A stretch of 64,000 nt of DNA from an uncultured Pontibacter sp. (GTDB lineage Bacteria; Bacteroidota; Bacteroidia; Cytophagales; Hymenobacteraceae): NCBI GenBank assembly GCA_947499125.1, contig CANMMP010000001.1, forward strand, positions 806,001-870,000. The letters are read 5' to 3'. The position numbers and the translations under genes are program-made. This document shows, one piece after another, positions 34,723 through 43,496 of this stretch; position 1 is the stretch's first letter; each line of letters begins with the position of its first letter. Below the pieces are notes generated by a model that was given only the letters and a program-made list of their open reading frames with translations, was not told the DNA's origin and searched no databases.

Positions 34723-34748
34723 TTATCATCGTAATATTACGATAATAA
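34723..34748. promoter_or_regulatory. ArsR operator before arsR
   Basis: A perfect 16-base palindrome ATCGTAATATTACGAT (34728-34743) sits within a longer 12-of-13 inverted repeat, 11 bases before the arsR ATG. A related site (ATCGTAAAATACCGAT, 13 of 16 identical) lies at 35110-35125 before arsM. Position and symmetry suit an ArsR-family dimer. Confidence 0.75.
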
Positions 34749-34758
34749 AGAATCACAA

Positions 34759-35091
34759 ATGGGAATTACTAAAACAGAAGCCTTTACCGAAGCAGATATT
34801 ACACTTGCTACCTATGCAAAAGCACTGGCGCACCCGGCTCGCGTGGCTATACTTCGCATTTTGCTGGAGCGCAGTTCATGTATCTGTGGTGATATAGTGG
34901 AAGAGTTGCCACTGTCGCAGAGTACGGTATCGCAGCATCTAAAAGAGCTGAAAGAAGCTGGCCTGATAAAGGGCGATATTGACGGCAAAAAAGTGTGTTA
35001 CTGTATTGATGAGAAAGCCTGGAAACATGCCCAGTTGTTGATGCAACAGATGTTCGCCAGTTATACTTCGTGCGGTACCAGTTGCTGCTAA
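34759..35091 (+). CDS. arsR: ArsR family arsenic-responsive repressor
   Basis: The 110-residue winged-helix repressor has HTH block [20 protein letters not shown] (50-69), preceded by the cysteine pair CICGD (Cys41, Cys43), the usual arsenite-sensing region, and a C-terminal SCGTSCC cysteine cluster. A CYC pair lies near residue 89. Binding of As(III) would release it from the palindromes at 34728 and 35110. It is the first gene of the arsenic cluster. Confidence 0.93.
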   Translation: MGITKTEAFTEADITLATYAKALAHPARVAILRILLERSSCICGDIVEELPLSQSTVSQHLKELKEAGLIKGDIDGKKVCYCIDEKAWKHAQLLMQQMFASYTSCGTSCC

Positions 35092-35109
35092 AAAAATTTG
35101 ATATAATTG

Positions 35110-35125
35110 ATCGTAAAATACCGAT
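35110..35125. promoter_or_regulatory. second ArsR-like site before arsM
   Basis: ATCGTAAAATACCGAT matches the arsR operator at 13 of 16 positions and lies 20 bases before the arsM start. It suggests a second regulated promoter in the cluster. Confidence 0.6.
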
Positions 35126-35145
35126 AAAACTTAATTTTGAAGACC

Positions 35146-35991
35146 ATGAATAACGCAGAAGAATTAAAGAAAATAGTAAAAGATAAGTACAGCGAAATTG
35201 CTTTACAGAGCAAAGAACAGAACGAAACCTCGTGCTGCGGCGCTACTGGTTGCGGCACCGTAGACTACGCCATCTTCGCCGACAACTATACCGAACTGGA
35301 AGGCTACAACCCCGATGCTGACCTTGGTTTAGGCTGTGGTGTACCAACCGAGTTTGCCCAGATAAAAAAAGGCGATGTGGTGCTGGACCTTGGCTCAGGT
35401 GCAGGCAACGACTGCTTTGTAGCCCGCGCTATAGTTGGCGAAACCGGTAAAGTAATTGGCGTAGACATGACCGACGCCATGATCGCAAAAGCCCGCGACA
35501 ATGCCGAAAAGCTGAACTTCCATAACGTAGAGTTCCGCCAGGGTGAGATCGAAGATCTGCCCTTAGCTGCCAACCGTGTGGATGTGGTGATTAGTAACTG
35601 TGTGCTGAACCTGGTGCCAAATAAAGAAAAAGCCTTTGCCGAAACCTACCGTGTGCTAAAGCCGGGTGGCCATTTCAGTATTTCGGATGTGGTATTGGTT
35701 GGTGATTTGCCAGCCGGTCTGGTGAACGATGCCGAGATGTATGCCGGCTGCGTATCAGGCGCTATTCAAAAAGAAGATTACCTGGATATTATTCGCAAAA
35801 CCGGGTTTACTAACGTGACCGTGCAGAAAGAAAAAGCCATACAGCTGCCTGACGAGATACTGAAAGATTACCTGGACGAAGCCGGCATAAAAGCTTTCCG
35901 TGAAAGCAACACTGGTATTTTCAGCATCACCGTTTATGGCGACAAACCAACAGAAGCTGCCTGCTGCCCTCCGGGTGCCGGTTGCTGCTAA
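35146..35991 (+). CDS. arsM: arsenite S-adenosylmethionine methyltransferase
   Basis: ATG at 35146 (AAGACC before it) was chosen over a TTG nine bases upstream. The 281-residue enzyme methylates As(III) to methylarsenicals. It has the SAM-binding VLDLGSGAGNDCFVAR, DMTDAMIAKAR, and RQGEIEDLPL. Cysteines are placed as in ArsM: SCCGATGCG near the N-terminus, SNCVLNLV, YAGCVSGA, and a C-terminal CCPPGAGCC. It lies 54 bases after arsR, with an operator between. Confidence 0.93.
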   Translation: MNNAEELKKIVKDKYSEIALQSKEQNETSCCGATGCGTVDYAIFADNYTELEGYNPDADLGLGCGVPTEFAQIKKGDVVLDLGSGAGNDCFVARAIVGETGKVIGVDMTDAMIAKARDNAEKLNFHNVEFRQGEIEDLPLAANRVDVVISNCVLNLVPNKEKAFAETYRVLKPGGHFSISDVVLVGDLPAGLVNDAEMYAGCVSGAIQKEDYLDIIRKTGFTNVTVQKEKAIQLPDEILKDYLDEAGIKAFRESNTGIFSITVYGDKPTEAACCPPGAGCC

Positions 35992-35992
35992 A

Positions 35993-36108
35993 AAACTGTC
36001 CCCTTGAGGGGACTACAGGGGTGTTTACACAAGGGGATCGTTTATCGTCTCTGCTATAGTTGCCCTAACCTGATTAACACCCCTATGGTCCCCTCAAGGG
36101 GACAGTTT
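35993..36108. repeat. long inverted repeat inside the arsenic cluster
   Basis: Arms of 35 bases (35993-36027 and 36074-36108) pair at about 32 positions, with a 46-base loop. Each arm holds the inner palindrome TCCCCTTGAGGGGA and an AGGGGTGTT end. The left arm begins 2 bases past the arsM stop. It could end or attenuate transcription before acr3. The GC-rich CCCCT/AGGGG style matches palindromic repeats common in this phylum. Confidence 0.7.
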
Positions 36109-36204
36109 GATACTATAGTGCGAGCTTGTAGTTCTCGCCAGCTAAGTTAGCAGCAAAAAACAAAACTTAAAACACCCAACTATAACACACCTTTACACCC
36201 AGCA

Positions 36205-37284
36205 ATGGAACACTGCGCACCTGCCCATAACCGGAAAAAACTGGGCTTTTTAGACCGTTACCTGACACTCTGGATCTTCCTGGCGATGCTCATCGGCGTG
36301 GCATTGGGCTACTTCATACCTGACAGCTCCGGCTATATTAATTCGCTTTCCAGCGGTACAACTAACATACCTATTGCTATTGGTTTGATACTGATGATGT
36401 ACCCGCCGCTGGCAAAGGTAAACTATAGATTGCTGCCCAAAGTATTCGGTAATGTAAAAGTGATCGGTTTGTCGTTGTTGCTGAACTGGGTAATTGGCCC
36501 GATGCTGATGTTCGTGCTGGCCATTACTTTCCTGCGCGACTACCCGGAATACATGACTGGACTTATACTTATCGGGCTGGCGCGCTGCATTGCCATGGTT
36601 TTGGTGTGGAACGACCTGGCCGAGGGCAGTCGTGAATACGCAGCCGGATTGGTAGCGCTTAACAGTATTTTCCAGGTGTTCCTGTATAGTTTCTATGCGT
36701 GGCTTTTTATCACAAAGCTGCCTCCACTTTTCGGTTTTGAGGGTGCTATAGTAGATATCTCTATCGGTGTGATTGCCGAGAGCGTGGCTATTTATCTTGG
36801 TATTCCGTTCCTGGCTGGCGTGCTGAGCCGGGTTATTTTGGTGCCAATAAAGGGCCAGGAATGGTATCAGAGCAAATTCTTACCAGCCATCTCCCCTATT
36901 ACCTTAATTGCGCTGCTGTTTACTATAGTTGTGATGTTCAGTTTAAAAGGTGAGTTGATCGTGACCATACCGTTTGATGTACTGCGCATTGCCGTTCCGC
37001 TAGTGATATACTTTGCGGTTATGTTCCTGGTGAGCTTCATAGTTGGCAAAGCAGCAGGCGCAGATTACTCTGAGAATACATCGGTGGCGTTTACAGCAGC
37101 AGGCAACAATTTTGAGCTGGCCATTGCTGTAGCCATTGCCGTGTTCGGACTTAACTCCGGTGAAGCGTTTGCTGGGGTTGTGGGTCCGTTGGTGGAAGTG
37201 CCGGCACTTATAGCTTTGGTAAATGTGGCGTTTTGGTTGCGACGAAAACTATACAACAAGCAGGCTGTAACAGTTAAGTCGTAA
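36205..37284 (+). CDS. acr3: ACR3 family arsenite efflux permease
   Basis: The 359-residue, ten-helix inner-membrane protein extrudes As(III). The family's conserved blocks are visible: [30 protein letters not shown], and [17 protein letters not shown] with the essential Cys, [15 protein letters not shown], and [16 protein letters not shown] near the end. It is ACR3-type, not ArsB. It is separated from arsM by 213 bases with an inverted repeat, and followed by a DinB-like gene (44 bases). Confidence 0.93.
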   Translation: MEHCAPAHNRKKLGFLDRYLTLWIFLAMLIGVALGYFIPDSSGYINSLSSGTTNIPIAIGLILMMYPPLAKVNYRLLPKVFGNVKVIGLSLLLNWVIGPMLMFVLAITFLRDYPEYMTGLILIGLARCIAMVLVWNDLAEGSREYAAGLVALNSIFQVFLYSFYAWLFITKLPPLFGFEGAIVDISIGVIAESVAIYLGIPFLAGVLSRVILVPIKGQEWYQSKFLPAISPITLIALLFTIVVMFSLKGELIVTIPFDVLRIAVPLVIYFAVMFLVSFIVGKAAGADYSENTSVAFTAAGNNFELAIAVAIAVFGLNSGEAFAGVVGPLVEVPALIALVNVAFWLRRKLYNKQAVTVKS

Positions 37285-37328
37285 GCGATAGCTATAACGT
37301 ACTGATCAGTAAACCAAAACTATAGAAC

Positions 37329-37781
37329 ATGAGCACGACCGAACTATACTTACAGACATGGCAGGAAGCTCGTACCCGTTTCACAAATTTGCTGGATAAT
37401 ATCAGCGAATCTGACCTGCGTAAAAAACTGGGCTCAGCCCCGAACAGTGCCGGATTCCTGATCAGGCATATGGCGGAAGTAGAGTTGCTGTTCGCTAAAA
37501 ATGTGTTTGGTGCCGCCGATGTAAAAGTTACCGCTAAAACGGTTATATCAAAATCCGATACCGGCGAATGGACCAACCTGGAGGAGCTGCTGACTTACCA
37601 ACAACAGGCCGGTGAAACGCTAAAAGCAATCTTACAACAGCAGCGCGACGAAGACTGGCAGGCAACTATAACCACCAAAGAATTCGGCACCAAAACTAAA
37701 GCAGAAGCCATTGGCCGGATAATCTCACACACCGCTTACCACGCTGGCCAACTGGCCATGATCTTAAAGTACGGCTCTTAA
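37329..37781 (+). CDS. DinB superfamily protein (possible bacillithiol-type transferase)
   Basis: The 150-residue four-helix bundle has the three histidines of the DinB/YfiT metal site: GFLIRHMAEVE, then SHTAYHAGQLAMI. Some DinB members are bacillithiol or mycothiol S-transferases, and others have no known role. It lies between acr3 and arsC with 44- and 14-base gaps, so it is probably part of the arsenic cluster. A YpdA-type bacillithiol disulfide reductase at 59.5 kb hints that this cell uses bacillithiol. A thiol-arsenic role is inference. Confidence 0.8.
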   Translation: MSTTELYLQTWQEARTRFTNLLDNISESDLRKKLGSAPNSAGFLIRHMAEVELLFAKNVFGAADVKVTAKTVISKSDTGEWTNLEELLTYQQQAGETLKAILQQQRDEDWQATITTKEFGTKTKAEAIGRIISHTAYHAGQLAMILKYGS

Positions 37782-37795
37782 TCAACATAAAAACT

Positions 37796-38413
37796 ATGCC
37801 CTTAAACCCTACACTTGCCAAAACTATAGCCCAGCTCACCCAGACTTTTGACCAGATTCCAGCCCAGCGAATAGAACTTCTAGAGCAACTTTCAGCATAC
37901 ATCAAACAAAAGAGAGAAGTCGGGCAAACTATAAACCTGGTATTTATCTGCACACACAACTCGCGTCGCAGCCACATGGCGCAACTATGGACGCAGGCAG
38001 CTGCTGCAAACTATACCATAGCCAATGTAAAAACTTACTCGGGTGGTACCGAAGCCACAGCTTTTTACCCGGCAGCGGTGCAGGCCATGCAGGTTCTTGG
38101 TTTTGATATAGAGAAAGGCACGGAAACTATAAATCCGAAGTATAAAGTAAGCTATAGCTCTGATGCGCCAACTATAGAAGTATGGTCGAAGAGGTTTGAT
38201 GATGCGGCTAACCCAACATCAGAATTTTGCGCAATAATGACCTGCTCCGATGCCGACGACAATTGCCCGATTGTGCCGGGGGTGGAAAAACGTATTGCCA
38301 TTACCTACAACGACCCTAAAGCATCAGACAACACGCCACAACAAACCGAAACCTATAAAGAACGCTCCATGCAGATAGGCCGCGAAATGCTCTTTGCCTT
38401 TAGCCAGGTATAA
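37796..38413 (+). CDS. arsC: arsenate reductase, low-molecular-weight phosphatase type
   Basis: The 205-residue protein has a P-loop CTHNSRRS with catalytic Cys52, and further cysteines at 145, 150 and 157 (EFCAIMTCSDADDNCP) for the disulfide relay. It reduces As(V) to As(III), which Acr3 exports or ArsM methylates. The N-terminal 45 residues extend beyond the usual start of this family and look helical. Last gene of the arsenic cluster; it converges on the META gene with no clear terminator. Confidence 0.92.
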   Translation: MPLNPTLAKTIAQLTQTFDQIPAQRIELLEQLSAYIKQKREVGQTINLVFICTHNSRRSHMAQLWTQAAAANYTIANVKTYSGGTEATAFYPAAVQAMQVLGFDIEKGTETINPKYKVSYSSDAPTIEVWSKRFDDAANPTSEFCAIMTCSDADDNCPIVPGVEKRIAITYNDPKASDNTPQQTETYKERSMQIGREMLFAFSQV

Positions 38414-38428
38414 GCGTTGTGCTATAGT

Positions 38429-38914
38429 TTAATCGAAGTCTTTAATGATGATCTTGCCATCGGGAGTTCGCTGTTCTACATCTTCGGGGTTGCCGGTCTT
38501 AAAAGTAGCGATAGCCTGATTACCTTCGTAAAGCGTTAAAATTCTGTCGGCTATACTATAAGCAGTTACGCGCTCCAATACATTCATAAACCTGGATTCC
38601 TGTTCCATGTCCGGGCACATCATGCGCGTCGAGCCCAGGTTTGAGAACGAAAGAGAATTTCCGGAAAGGGTGTACTTACCGAAAAAGTTGTTGCAGCCAC
38701 TAAATCCTTTTATATCGTTTTCGCTTTCCTGTAACCTGAGATAGGCTGTTCGTGTGTTATTAGGCGCCTGCGGACTCTCCCCTTCTATCGAAAGCAGCAT
38801 CCAGTAAGCATCCAGAATAGTTTCAGTTTCGGTGGCAGTTTGTACAGGGTTTGCTGTTTTGCAGGCAAAAGCCAATGGCAGTAACAGCGCAAAAAGGAGG
38901 TATATCTTTTTCAT
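38429..38914 (-). CDS. META-domain lipoprotein (HslJ-like)
   Basis: The 161-residue protein has a lipoprotein signal (LLPLAFACKT). The META domain has the expected DAYWMLLSIEG, FSGCNNFFGKYTLSGNSLSF, and STRMMCPDMEQE blocks, with the two cysteines. These small envelope proteins are linked to motility or stress in some species; function here is unknown. Confidence 0.85.
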   Translation of the reverse strand: MKKIYLLFALLLPLAFACKTANPVQTATETETILDAYWMLLSIEGESPQAPNNTRTAYLRLQESENDIKGFSGCNNFFGKYTLSGNSLSFSNLGSTRMMCPDMEQESRFMNVLERVTAYSIADRILTLYEGNQAIATFKTGNPEDVEQRTPDGKIIIKDFD

Positions 38915-38945
38915 AGGATTATAGTTTAGCGAAAATCAAATATAA

Positions 38946-38973
38946 GAACGCCCGCTATAGTAAACGGGCGTTC
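38946..38973. terminator. hairpin terminator
   Basis: GAACGCCCG/CGGGCGTTC with a 10-base loop, downstream of the minus-strand disordered-protein gene, with a TTATATTT tail on that strand. Confidence 0.65.
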
Positions 38974-38996
38974 TCAATAATTTATATGATCAGGTA

Positions 38997-39839
38997 CTAA
39001 ATTCCAAAGGTATCATACCCGTAGCCACTTATCGGCGATGACTTGGAATAGTCAGGCCCGGAGCGTCGGCTGCGGTTTTCGCGGCTGCTGTAGCGGTCTC
39101 CGTCACTATCGGAATGGTCACTTACATAAGACCGGTTAGATGCGTACAGGCCTGTCGCATAATTATCTCTGTTGCTGTTGCGATTACCTGTGCTTCTGAT
39201 CTCGCCACTGTAGCGGAAGTCTTCGTCGTGTTCGCCAAAGCCTCTGTTCCTAACCTGCGGGTTATAGTCGTTCTGAGAGCTGTCGCGTTCCAGCGGGCCA
39301 CGGTCGTGGTGGATATCGGTTAACTCGTGCCCATAGTTGTACCGTTCATCTTTTCCATGATCTTCGAACCTGCGTCCGCGCCCCTGGCTCTGGTAGCTGT
39401 TTTCCTGGCGGGCATACATGCGGTTACCCGTCACATCGTAGTTGCTTCCATACTCGGGGCTATAGTTATAGTTATCCCGTTTGTTAAAGCCTCTGTCCTG
39501 GCTATCCTGCTGGCCGCTGTAACCATGGCTTTGTCTGAAATGGTTATCGTCGCCGTAGCGGTAATGGTTATCGCGGTTACGATGCACGTTGTCCTGGTTG
39601 CTGCTGTAGTGCTTGTTATAGTTGTTTGCACCATATCCGCCCATTGGTCCCGGGCTAAAGCGTCCGCTGTCACGTCCATCGCGCACACTCACATTATCAT
39701 ACCGATCTTCGTGGTGCGGCATACCGTAGTAATTACCACGGTCGGTGTACCGTTCGTAATTTTCAGGCCGGCTCTCTTCGCGGCGGTTGCTATAGCTTTG
39801 GTTATACATTCTGTTCTGATATTGCTCGTTTCTTTCCAT
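38997..39839 (-). CDS. disordered Arg/Tyr/Asn/Gly/Asp-rich protein
   Basis: The 280-residue protein has almost no hydrophobic core. It is built of R, Y, N, G, D, S, H and E, with irregular repeats such as NRR, RDN, YRYGDDNH and SNRDNY. It has no signal peptide, no cysteines and no known domain. Such mixed-charge, Tyr- and Arg-rich chains can condense with RNA or DNA. The end GYGYDTFGI is slightly hydrophobic. Its own terminator follows. Stress or nucleic-acid binding is only a guess. The opposite strand is also open for 178 codons, but that is a by-product of composition. Confidence 0.8.
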   Translation of the reverse strand: MERNEQYQNRMYNQSYSNRREESRPENYERYTDRGNYYGMPHHEDRYDNVSVRDGRDSGRFSPGPMGGYGANNYNKHYSSNQDNVHRNRDNHYRYGDDNHFRQSHGYSGQQDSQDRGFNKRDNYNYSPEYGSNYDVTGNRMYARQENSYQSQGRGRRFEDHGKDERYNYGHELTDIHHDRGPLERDSSQNDYNPQVRNRGFGEHDEDFRYSGEIRSTGNRNSNRDNYATGLYASNRSYVSDHSDSDGDRYSSRENRSRRSGPDYSKSSPISGYGYDTFGI

Positions 39840-40048
39840 AGGTATTTTGTATTGTTTGGTTAAACTCTATTCTATAAACGCACGATAGCCGGCAGTGTTA
39901 ACCAATAAATAAAAACAGCAGCAAACCGGTTTATACTTTACTGCCCACAAGCAGATAAAAAATTAGCTAAAAAAACCTTACCCTCGCCCCCTAAAGCAAC
40001 GTAAAAGCCCGAACTGTATATCCCATACAGTGCAAAATACCCTGCCAA

Positions 40049-41806
40049 ATGGAAATAGCCCTTGTGCTTGTGTTGCTGGTGATCGCGGTTGTGCTCTTCG
40101 CTACCGAAAAGCTCTCCGTAGAGATCGTGACGTTACTTTTACTTATTGTGCTGGCCAGTGCCCGCATCATTACCCCCGAAGAAGCTTTTGCAGGTTTCAG
40201 CAGCGATTTTATTATCATTATAGCTTCTATATTTATCATAAGTGCTGCACTACAGGAAACGGGCATCCTAGATTTTGTAGTTGTGCGGCTGACGCAGCTG
40301 GCTAAAAAAAGTAAAGGACTACTACTGTTCACGATCATGTTTGTTACCGGTGTGGTATCTGCTTTCATGAACAACACTACCGTTACAGCCATGTTCATTA
40401 CCCCGCTGGTTGGCCTGTCTAAAAGAATAAACATCAGCGCTTCCAAGTTATTGATGCCATTGGCCTACGCGGCTATTTTGGGTGGAACGGGCACACTTAT
40501 CGGCACTTCGACCAACGTGGCTGTGAGCGGCTACATTGCTAAAGCCGGTTTGGAGCCTGTCGGTATCTTCGAGATCACAGGTATAGGAGCTATTCTTTTT
40601 ATAGTTGGCATTGTGTATATGATGACGATAGGCCAGCGCATGCTCCCCAACAACCAGGACCAGGAACTGACAGAAGAGTATAAGCTGCAGAAATACATGA
40701 CCGAGATCTTAGTAGCCCCGGATTCGCCACTTGTCAGCCAGCTTGTTTTTTCTTCTGATCTTACGGCACTTCACTTCCGCATTCTCAATGTTATCCGGAA
40801 CAAAGAAAACTTTCTGCCCGATTTCAGGACCCGCATCAGGGCAAACGATATACTGCTGGTAGAAGGTGATATGGATAACCTTATCAAGGTTAAAGAAACA
40901 AAAGGCATCGAGATCATGGCTGATGTGATCCTCGAAAAAGACCTGCAGACAGAAGACATCCGGTTGGCCGAACTGATGATAACGCGCCAATCGAACCTGC
41001 TGAATAAATCGGTGAAGGAAGCTAACTTTCTGCAACGCTTCGGGCTGGTAGTAATTGCCATATCGCGCCACGGCGAAACCATACGTAGTAAAATAGGCCA
41101 TATACGCCTCCAGATCGGGGACTTGCTGCTGGTGCAGGGTGCTGCCGAGCGCCTGGCCCAGTTGCGACATTCAAACAATGTTATTTTGCTCGATGAGTTT
41201 GTACCACTGTTGTTCAAGAAAAGGAAAGGCACTTTGGTTATCACCGTTTTCCTATTGGCCATACTGCTTGGTTCCACCGGAATATTACCGCTCTCGATCG
41301 CCTTCCTGATGGCGGCATTGGTTTGCATTGTGTTCAGGAGCATTAGTGCCGAGCGCGCCTATAGTGCCATTGACTGGCGTTTGCTTATACTGATAGGCGG
41401 CATGACGGCTTTTGGTACGGCCATGGAAAACTCGGGCGCTGCCGACCTGCTTGCCAAAAGTATAGTTGACCTGTTGGGCCCGTTCGGGAAAATGGCAGTG
41501 CTGGCAGGTTTTGTTGTGCTTACCGTGTTGCTCACGCAGCCTATGTCTAACGCCGCCGCCGCTCTGGTTATAGTACCGGTTGCTTTGCGCACAGCTGTAG
41601 AGCTTGGCTCCGATCCTCGTACTTTCGCTATTGCTATTATGCTGGCTGCCTCGGTGTCGTTGGTCACTCCTTTCGAGCCGGCCTGTATATTAGTGTATAG
41701 CCCGGGCAAGTATAAATTCCGCGATTTTATCCGGATCGGTTCTCCGCTTACGTTTATCCTGGTGGCAGTTATACTGCTGCTGGTGCCCGTGTTCTGGCCA
41801 ATTTAA
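40049..41806 (+). CDS. SLC13/DASS family transporter with RCK_C (TrkA-C) domains
   Basis: The 585-residue membrane protein has transmembrane blocks AFMNNTTVTAMFITPLV and GTGTLIGTSTNVAVSGY (the family's substrate/Na+ loop), and a late LTQPMSNAAAALVIVPVAL. Between them (about 210-370) lie two TrkA-C-like modules (RTRIRANDILLVEGD and RLQIGDLLLVQG). Members move sulfate, dicarboxylates or other anions with sodium; the substrate here is not clear. Confidence 0.88.
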   Translation: MEIALVLVLLVIAVVLFATEKLSVEIVTLLLLIVLASARIITPEEAFAGFSSDFIIIIASIFIISAALQETGILDFVVVRLTQLAKKSKGLLLFTIMFVTGVVSAFMNNTTVTAMFITPLVGLSKRINISASKLLMPLAYAAILGGTGTLIGTSTNVAVSGYIAKAGLEPVGIFEITGIGAILFIVGIVYMMTIGQRMLPNNQDQELTEEYKLQKYMTEILVAPDSPLVSQLVFSSDLTALHFRILNVIRNKENFLPDFRTRIRANDILLVEGDMDNLIKVKETKGIEIMADVILEKDLQTEDIRLAELMITRQSNLLNKSVKEANFLQRFGLVVIAISRHGETIRSKIGHIRLQIGDLLLVQGAAERLAQLRHSNNVILLDEFVPLLFKKRKGTLVITVFLLAILLGSTGILPLSIAFLMAALVCIVFRSISAERAYSAIDWRLLILIGGMTAFGTAMENSGAADLLAKSIVDLLGPFGKMAVLAGFVVLTVLLTQPMSNAAAALVIVPVALRTAVELGSDPRTFAIAIMLAASVSLVTPFEPACILVYSPGKYKFRDFIRIGSPLTFILVAVILLLVPVFWPI

Positions 41807-41821
41807 TACGTATACCTGTGT

Positions 41822-42430
41822 ATGATAAGATCTGCACTCCTGTTTATACTTATAGTTACTGCCTGCGGCCCCGAAAACGAGAAGCTGCCCATTACACAGG
41901 TGCCTATCACGCAGCCAGCCAAAACCCTGGACACACTTGCTAACCCTGAAAAAGACGGTTTGCAGGCCGAACTACCCGAAACGCTTCTACCATTTACCCC
42001 GGAAGTAATTGAACTGCTAAACCAGGCATATCCCGGCTGGCAGCAACCCCACCTCCCAGCCGACACACTAAAGCAAGATGAAGTATCCGGACCGCTTATA
42101 GTTAAAGGAGACTTTAACAAGGATAAAGTACAGGATATGGCGCTGCAGCTTGTGGCAAACAACAGGTTAGTTATAGTTGCTCTCCTCTCCGACCAGACTA
42201 TAAAGAAGCAATTTATACTTCAGGAACTCACCTCTAGTGCACAGCCAGCCGGTGATACAAGCGCTTATGAGTTAGAGTTAATCCAGGAAGGAACAGAGCT
42301 TAAGAATGCAGATAATGAGGCAACACATATATTACTTCACGATGCGATTGGCATTAAGAAGGAAGGCAAACTTATGGTTTATTTCTGGGAAGATGGGAAG
42401 CTTAAAAGTATAGCCTGGCAACCAGAGTAA
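41822..42430 (+). CDS. lipoprotein of unknown function
   Basis: The 202-residue protein has a short lipoprotein signal (LLFILIVTACG). After a Pro/Thr-rich linker comes a domain with GDFNKDKVQDMALQLV, an acidic FG-GAP/VCBS-like strand, then LLHDAIGIKKEGKLMVYFW. It follows the transporter by 15 bases and may be co-expressed. No function can be named. Confidence 0.7.
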   Translation: MIRSALLFILIVTACGPENEKLPITQVPITQPAKTLDTLANPEKDGLQAELPETLLPFTPEVIELLNQAYPGWQQPHLPADTLKQDEVSGPLIVKGDFNKDKVQDMALQLVANNRLVIVALLSDQTIKKQFILQELTSSAQPAGDTSAYELELIQEGTELKNADNEATHILLHDAIGIKKEGKLMVYFWEDGKLKSIAWQPE

Positions 42431-42440
42431 GCGCATTAAA

Positions 42441-42794
42441 CTATAGATAGAGGTAATCCGGGAAGCACCTGAACAGGAAAATAAGCGTTGAAAGTCCGCC
42501 ACCGATAACCACCCCAAGCCAGAAAATAGCTTTACCGGCACGGCGCGCAAGCACTTTATCAGGCTCCTTAAGTAAAAAGTAATGATAACTGAGATGCCCC
42601 AGATAAAACACCACCGCTATCATAAGGCTTACAAACCAAAAAACACTGAAACGTATCAGAAATAAAAAGGGAAGCTCATTCTCGAGCAGGTGAGGCAACT
42701 TGTGTTCCCGGATCACAAAATAAGAGGCCAGGCAGAGCAATAAACATCCATACACAAACAGGACAACCCTGTTATTCTCCATCAGTTTCCGCAT
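42441..42794 (-). CDS. small membrane protein, 117 aa
   Basis: Three predicted membrane helices (LFVYGCLLLCLASYFV, FLIRFSVFWFVSLMIAVVFYL, and FWLGVVIGGGLSTLIFLF). No family was recognised. The gene follows the TerB-like gene by 10 bases on the same strand, so the two probably form an operon. Confidence 0.7.
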   Translation of the reverse strand: MRKLMENNRVVLFVYGCLLLCLASYFVIREHKLPHLLENELPFLFLIRFSVFWFVSLMIAVVFYLGHLSYHYFLLKEPDKVLARRAGKAIFWLGVVIGGGLSTLIFLFRCFPDYLYL

Positions 42795-42804
42795 GCAATT
42801 CAGG

Positions 42805-43233
42805 TTAATAGTTCAGAAAAGCCTGGGCTTCGGTTTTAATGTCTTCGCGGGTAAGGCCATCTTTTACGCCAGTCGTAATTTTACGTACCAACACCCCTAC
42901 CACCGGTTTTTTAAAGCCCAGTTTGGCAGCCATATGTATACAAAACTCCATTTCGTTTTCGTCTACAATGCCATCGGCAAGCATCATCTCCACCATATCA
43001 TATATCTGGTCGAACCGTTCGGAGTCGTTGCTCGGTAACTGGTGAGCCACCTTGGACGAGTCGGCCAGCAGGCTTTTTACCTCACTTGCCCGCATACCAT
43101 GTCTTGTACCGATCGCAATTATAAAATCAATTTCCGACGGATCTACGTGGCCATCAATTTTAGCCAGTGCGCCCAGGTTAGTGAGATGGCTTTTTAACTT
43201 TTTTGTTTCTTCACTCTCAAAAAAACCGAACAT
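42805..43233 (-). CDS. TerB-like protein
   Basis: The 142-residue helical protein resembles the TerB/DjlA N-terminal fold, with two acidic motifs: LAKIDGHVDPSEIDFI and MLADGIVDENEMEFCI. These D-G-x-V-x-x-x-E repeats are typical of TerB and may bind metal. TerB proteins are tied to tellurite and stress responses, but other ter genes are absent here. Confidence 0.8.
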   Translation of the reverse strand: MFGFFESEETKKLKSHLTNLGALAKIDGHVDPSEIDFIIAIGTRHGMRASEVKSLLADSSKVAHQLPSNDSERFDQIYDMVEMMLADGIVDENEMEFCIHMAAKLGFKKPVVGVLVRKITTGVKDGLTREDIKTEAQAFLNY

Positions 43234-43453
43234 AGGTTGCCTTACTTTATATAAATGTCTTACTTAGCCAGCTATAGCTATTCGTTATACCAAACCTGTT
43301 TGTTTAAGCTTGTAAATGGCGATTTTCAGCACGTAGATTAGTTTGCCGCTATTACATACGGTTTTACATATTTTAAAGATAAACATTTTTATTTTTTTTA
43401 AAAACCTGCACTTCTGCGTTACTTGTTACTTATAAAACGGGTATAACCCTAAA

Positions 43454-43467
43454 TGCCTTTAAAGGCA
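43454..43467. promoter_or_regulatory. 14-base palindrome before pfkA
   Basis: TGCCTTTAAAGGCA is a perfect palindrome 29 bases before the pfkA ATG. It is well placed for an operator or a leader hairpin. No cognate regulator is identified. Confidence 0.45.
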
Positions 43468-43496
43468 CCTGAATTACAAAAACACAATACAGTTTA

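Noticed and set aside
39327-39863. Hydrophobic 178-codon frame on the plus strand over the disordered-protein gene
   Set aside because: Its Val/Ile/Ala runs are the direct complement of Arg/Asn/Tyr/Asp codons. The minus-strand frame has a start and terminator; this one has neither.
42805-43233. Tellurite-resistance operon
   Set aside because: Only a TerB-like protein is present; no terC, terD or other ter genes are nearby.
43234-43496. Possible small RNA or riboswitch before pfkA
   Set aside because: Only a short palindrome and AT-rich sequence were seen; no known riboswitch core could be recognised.
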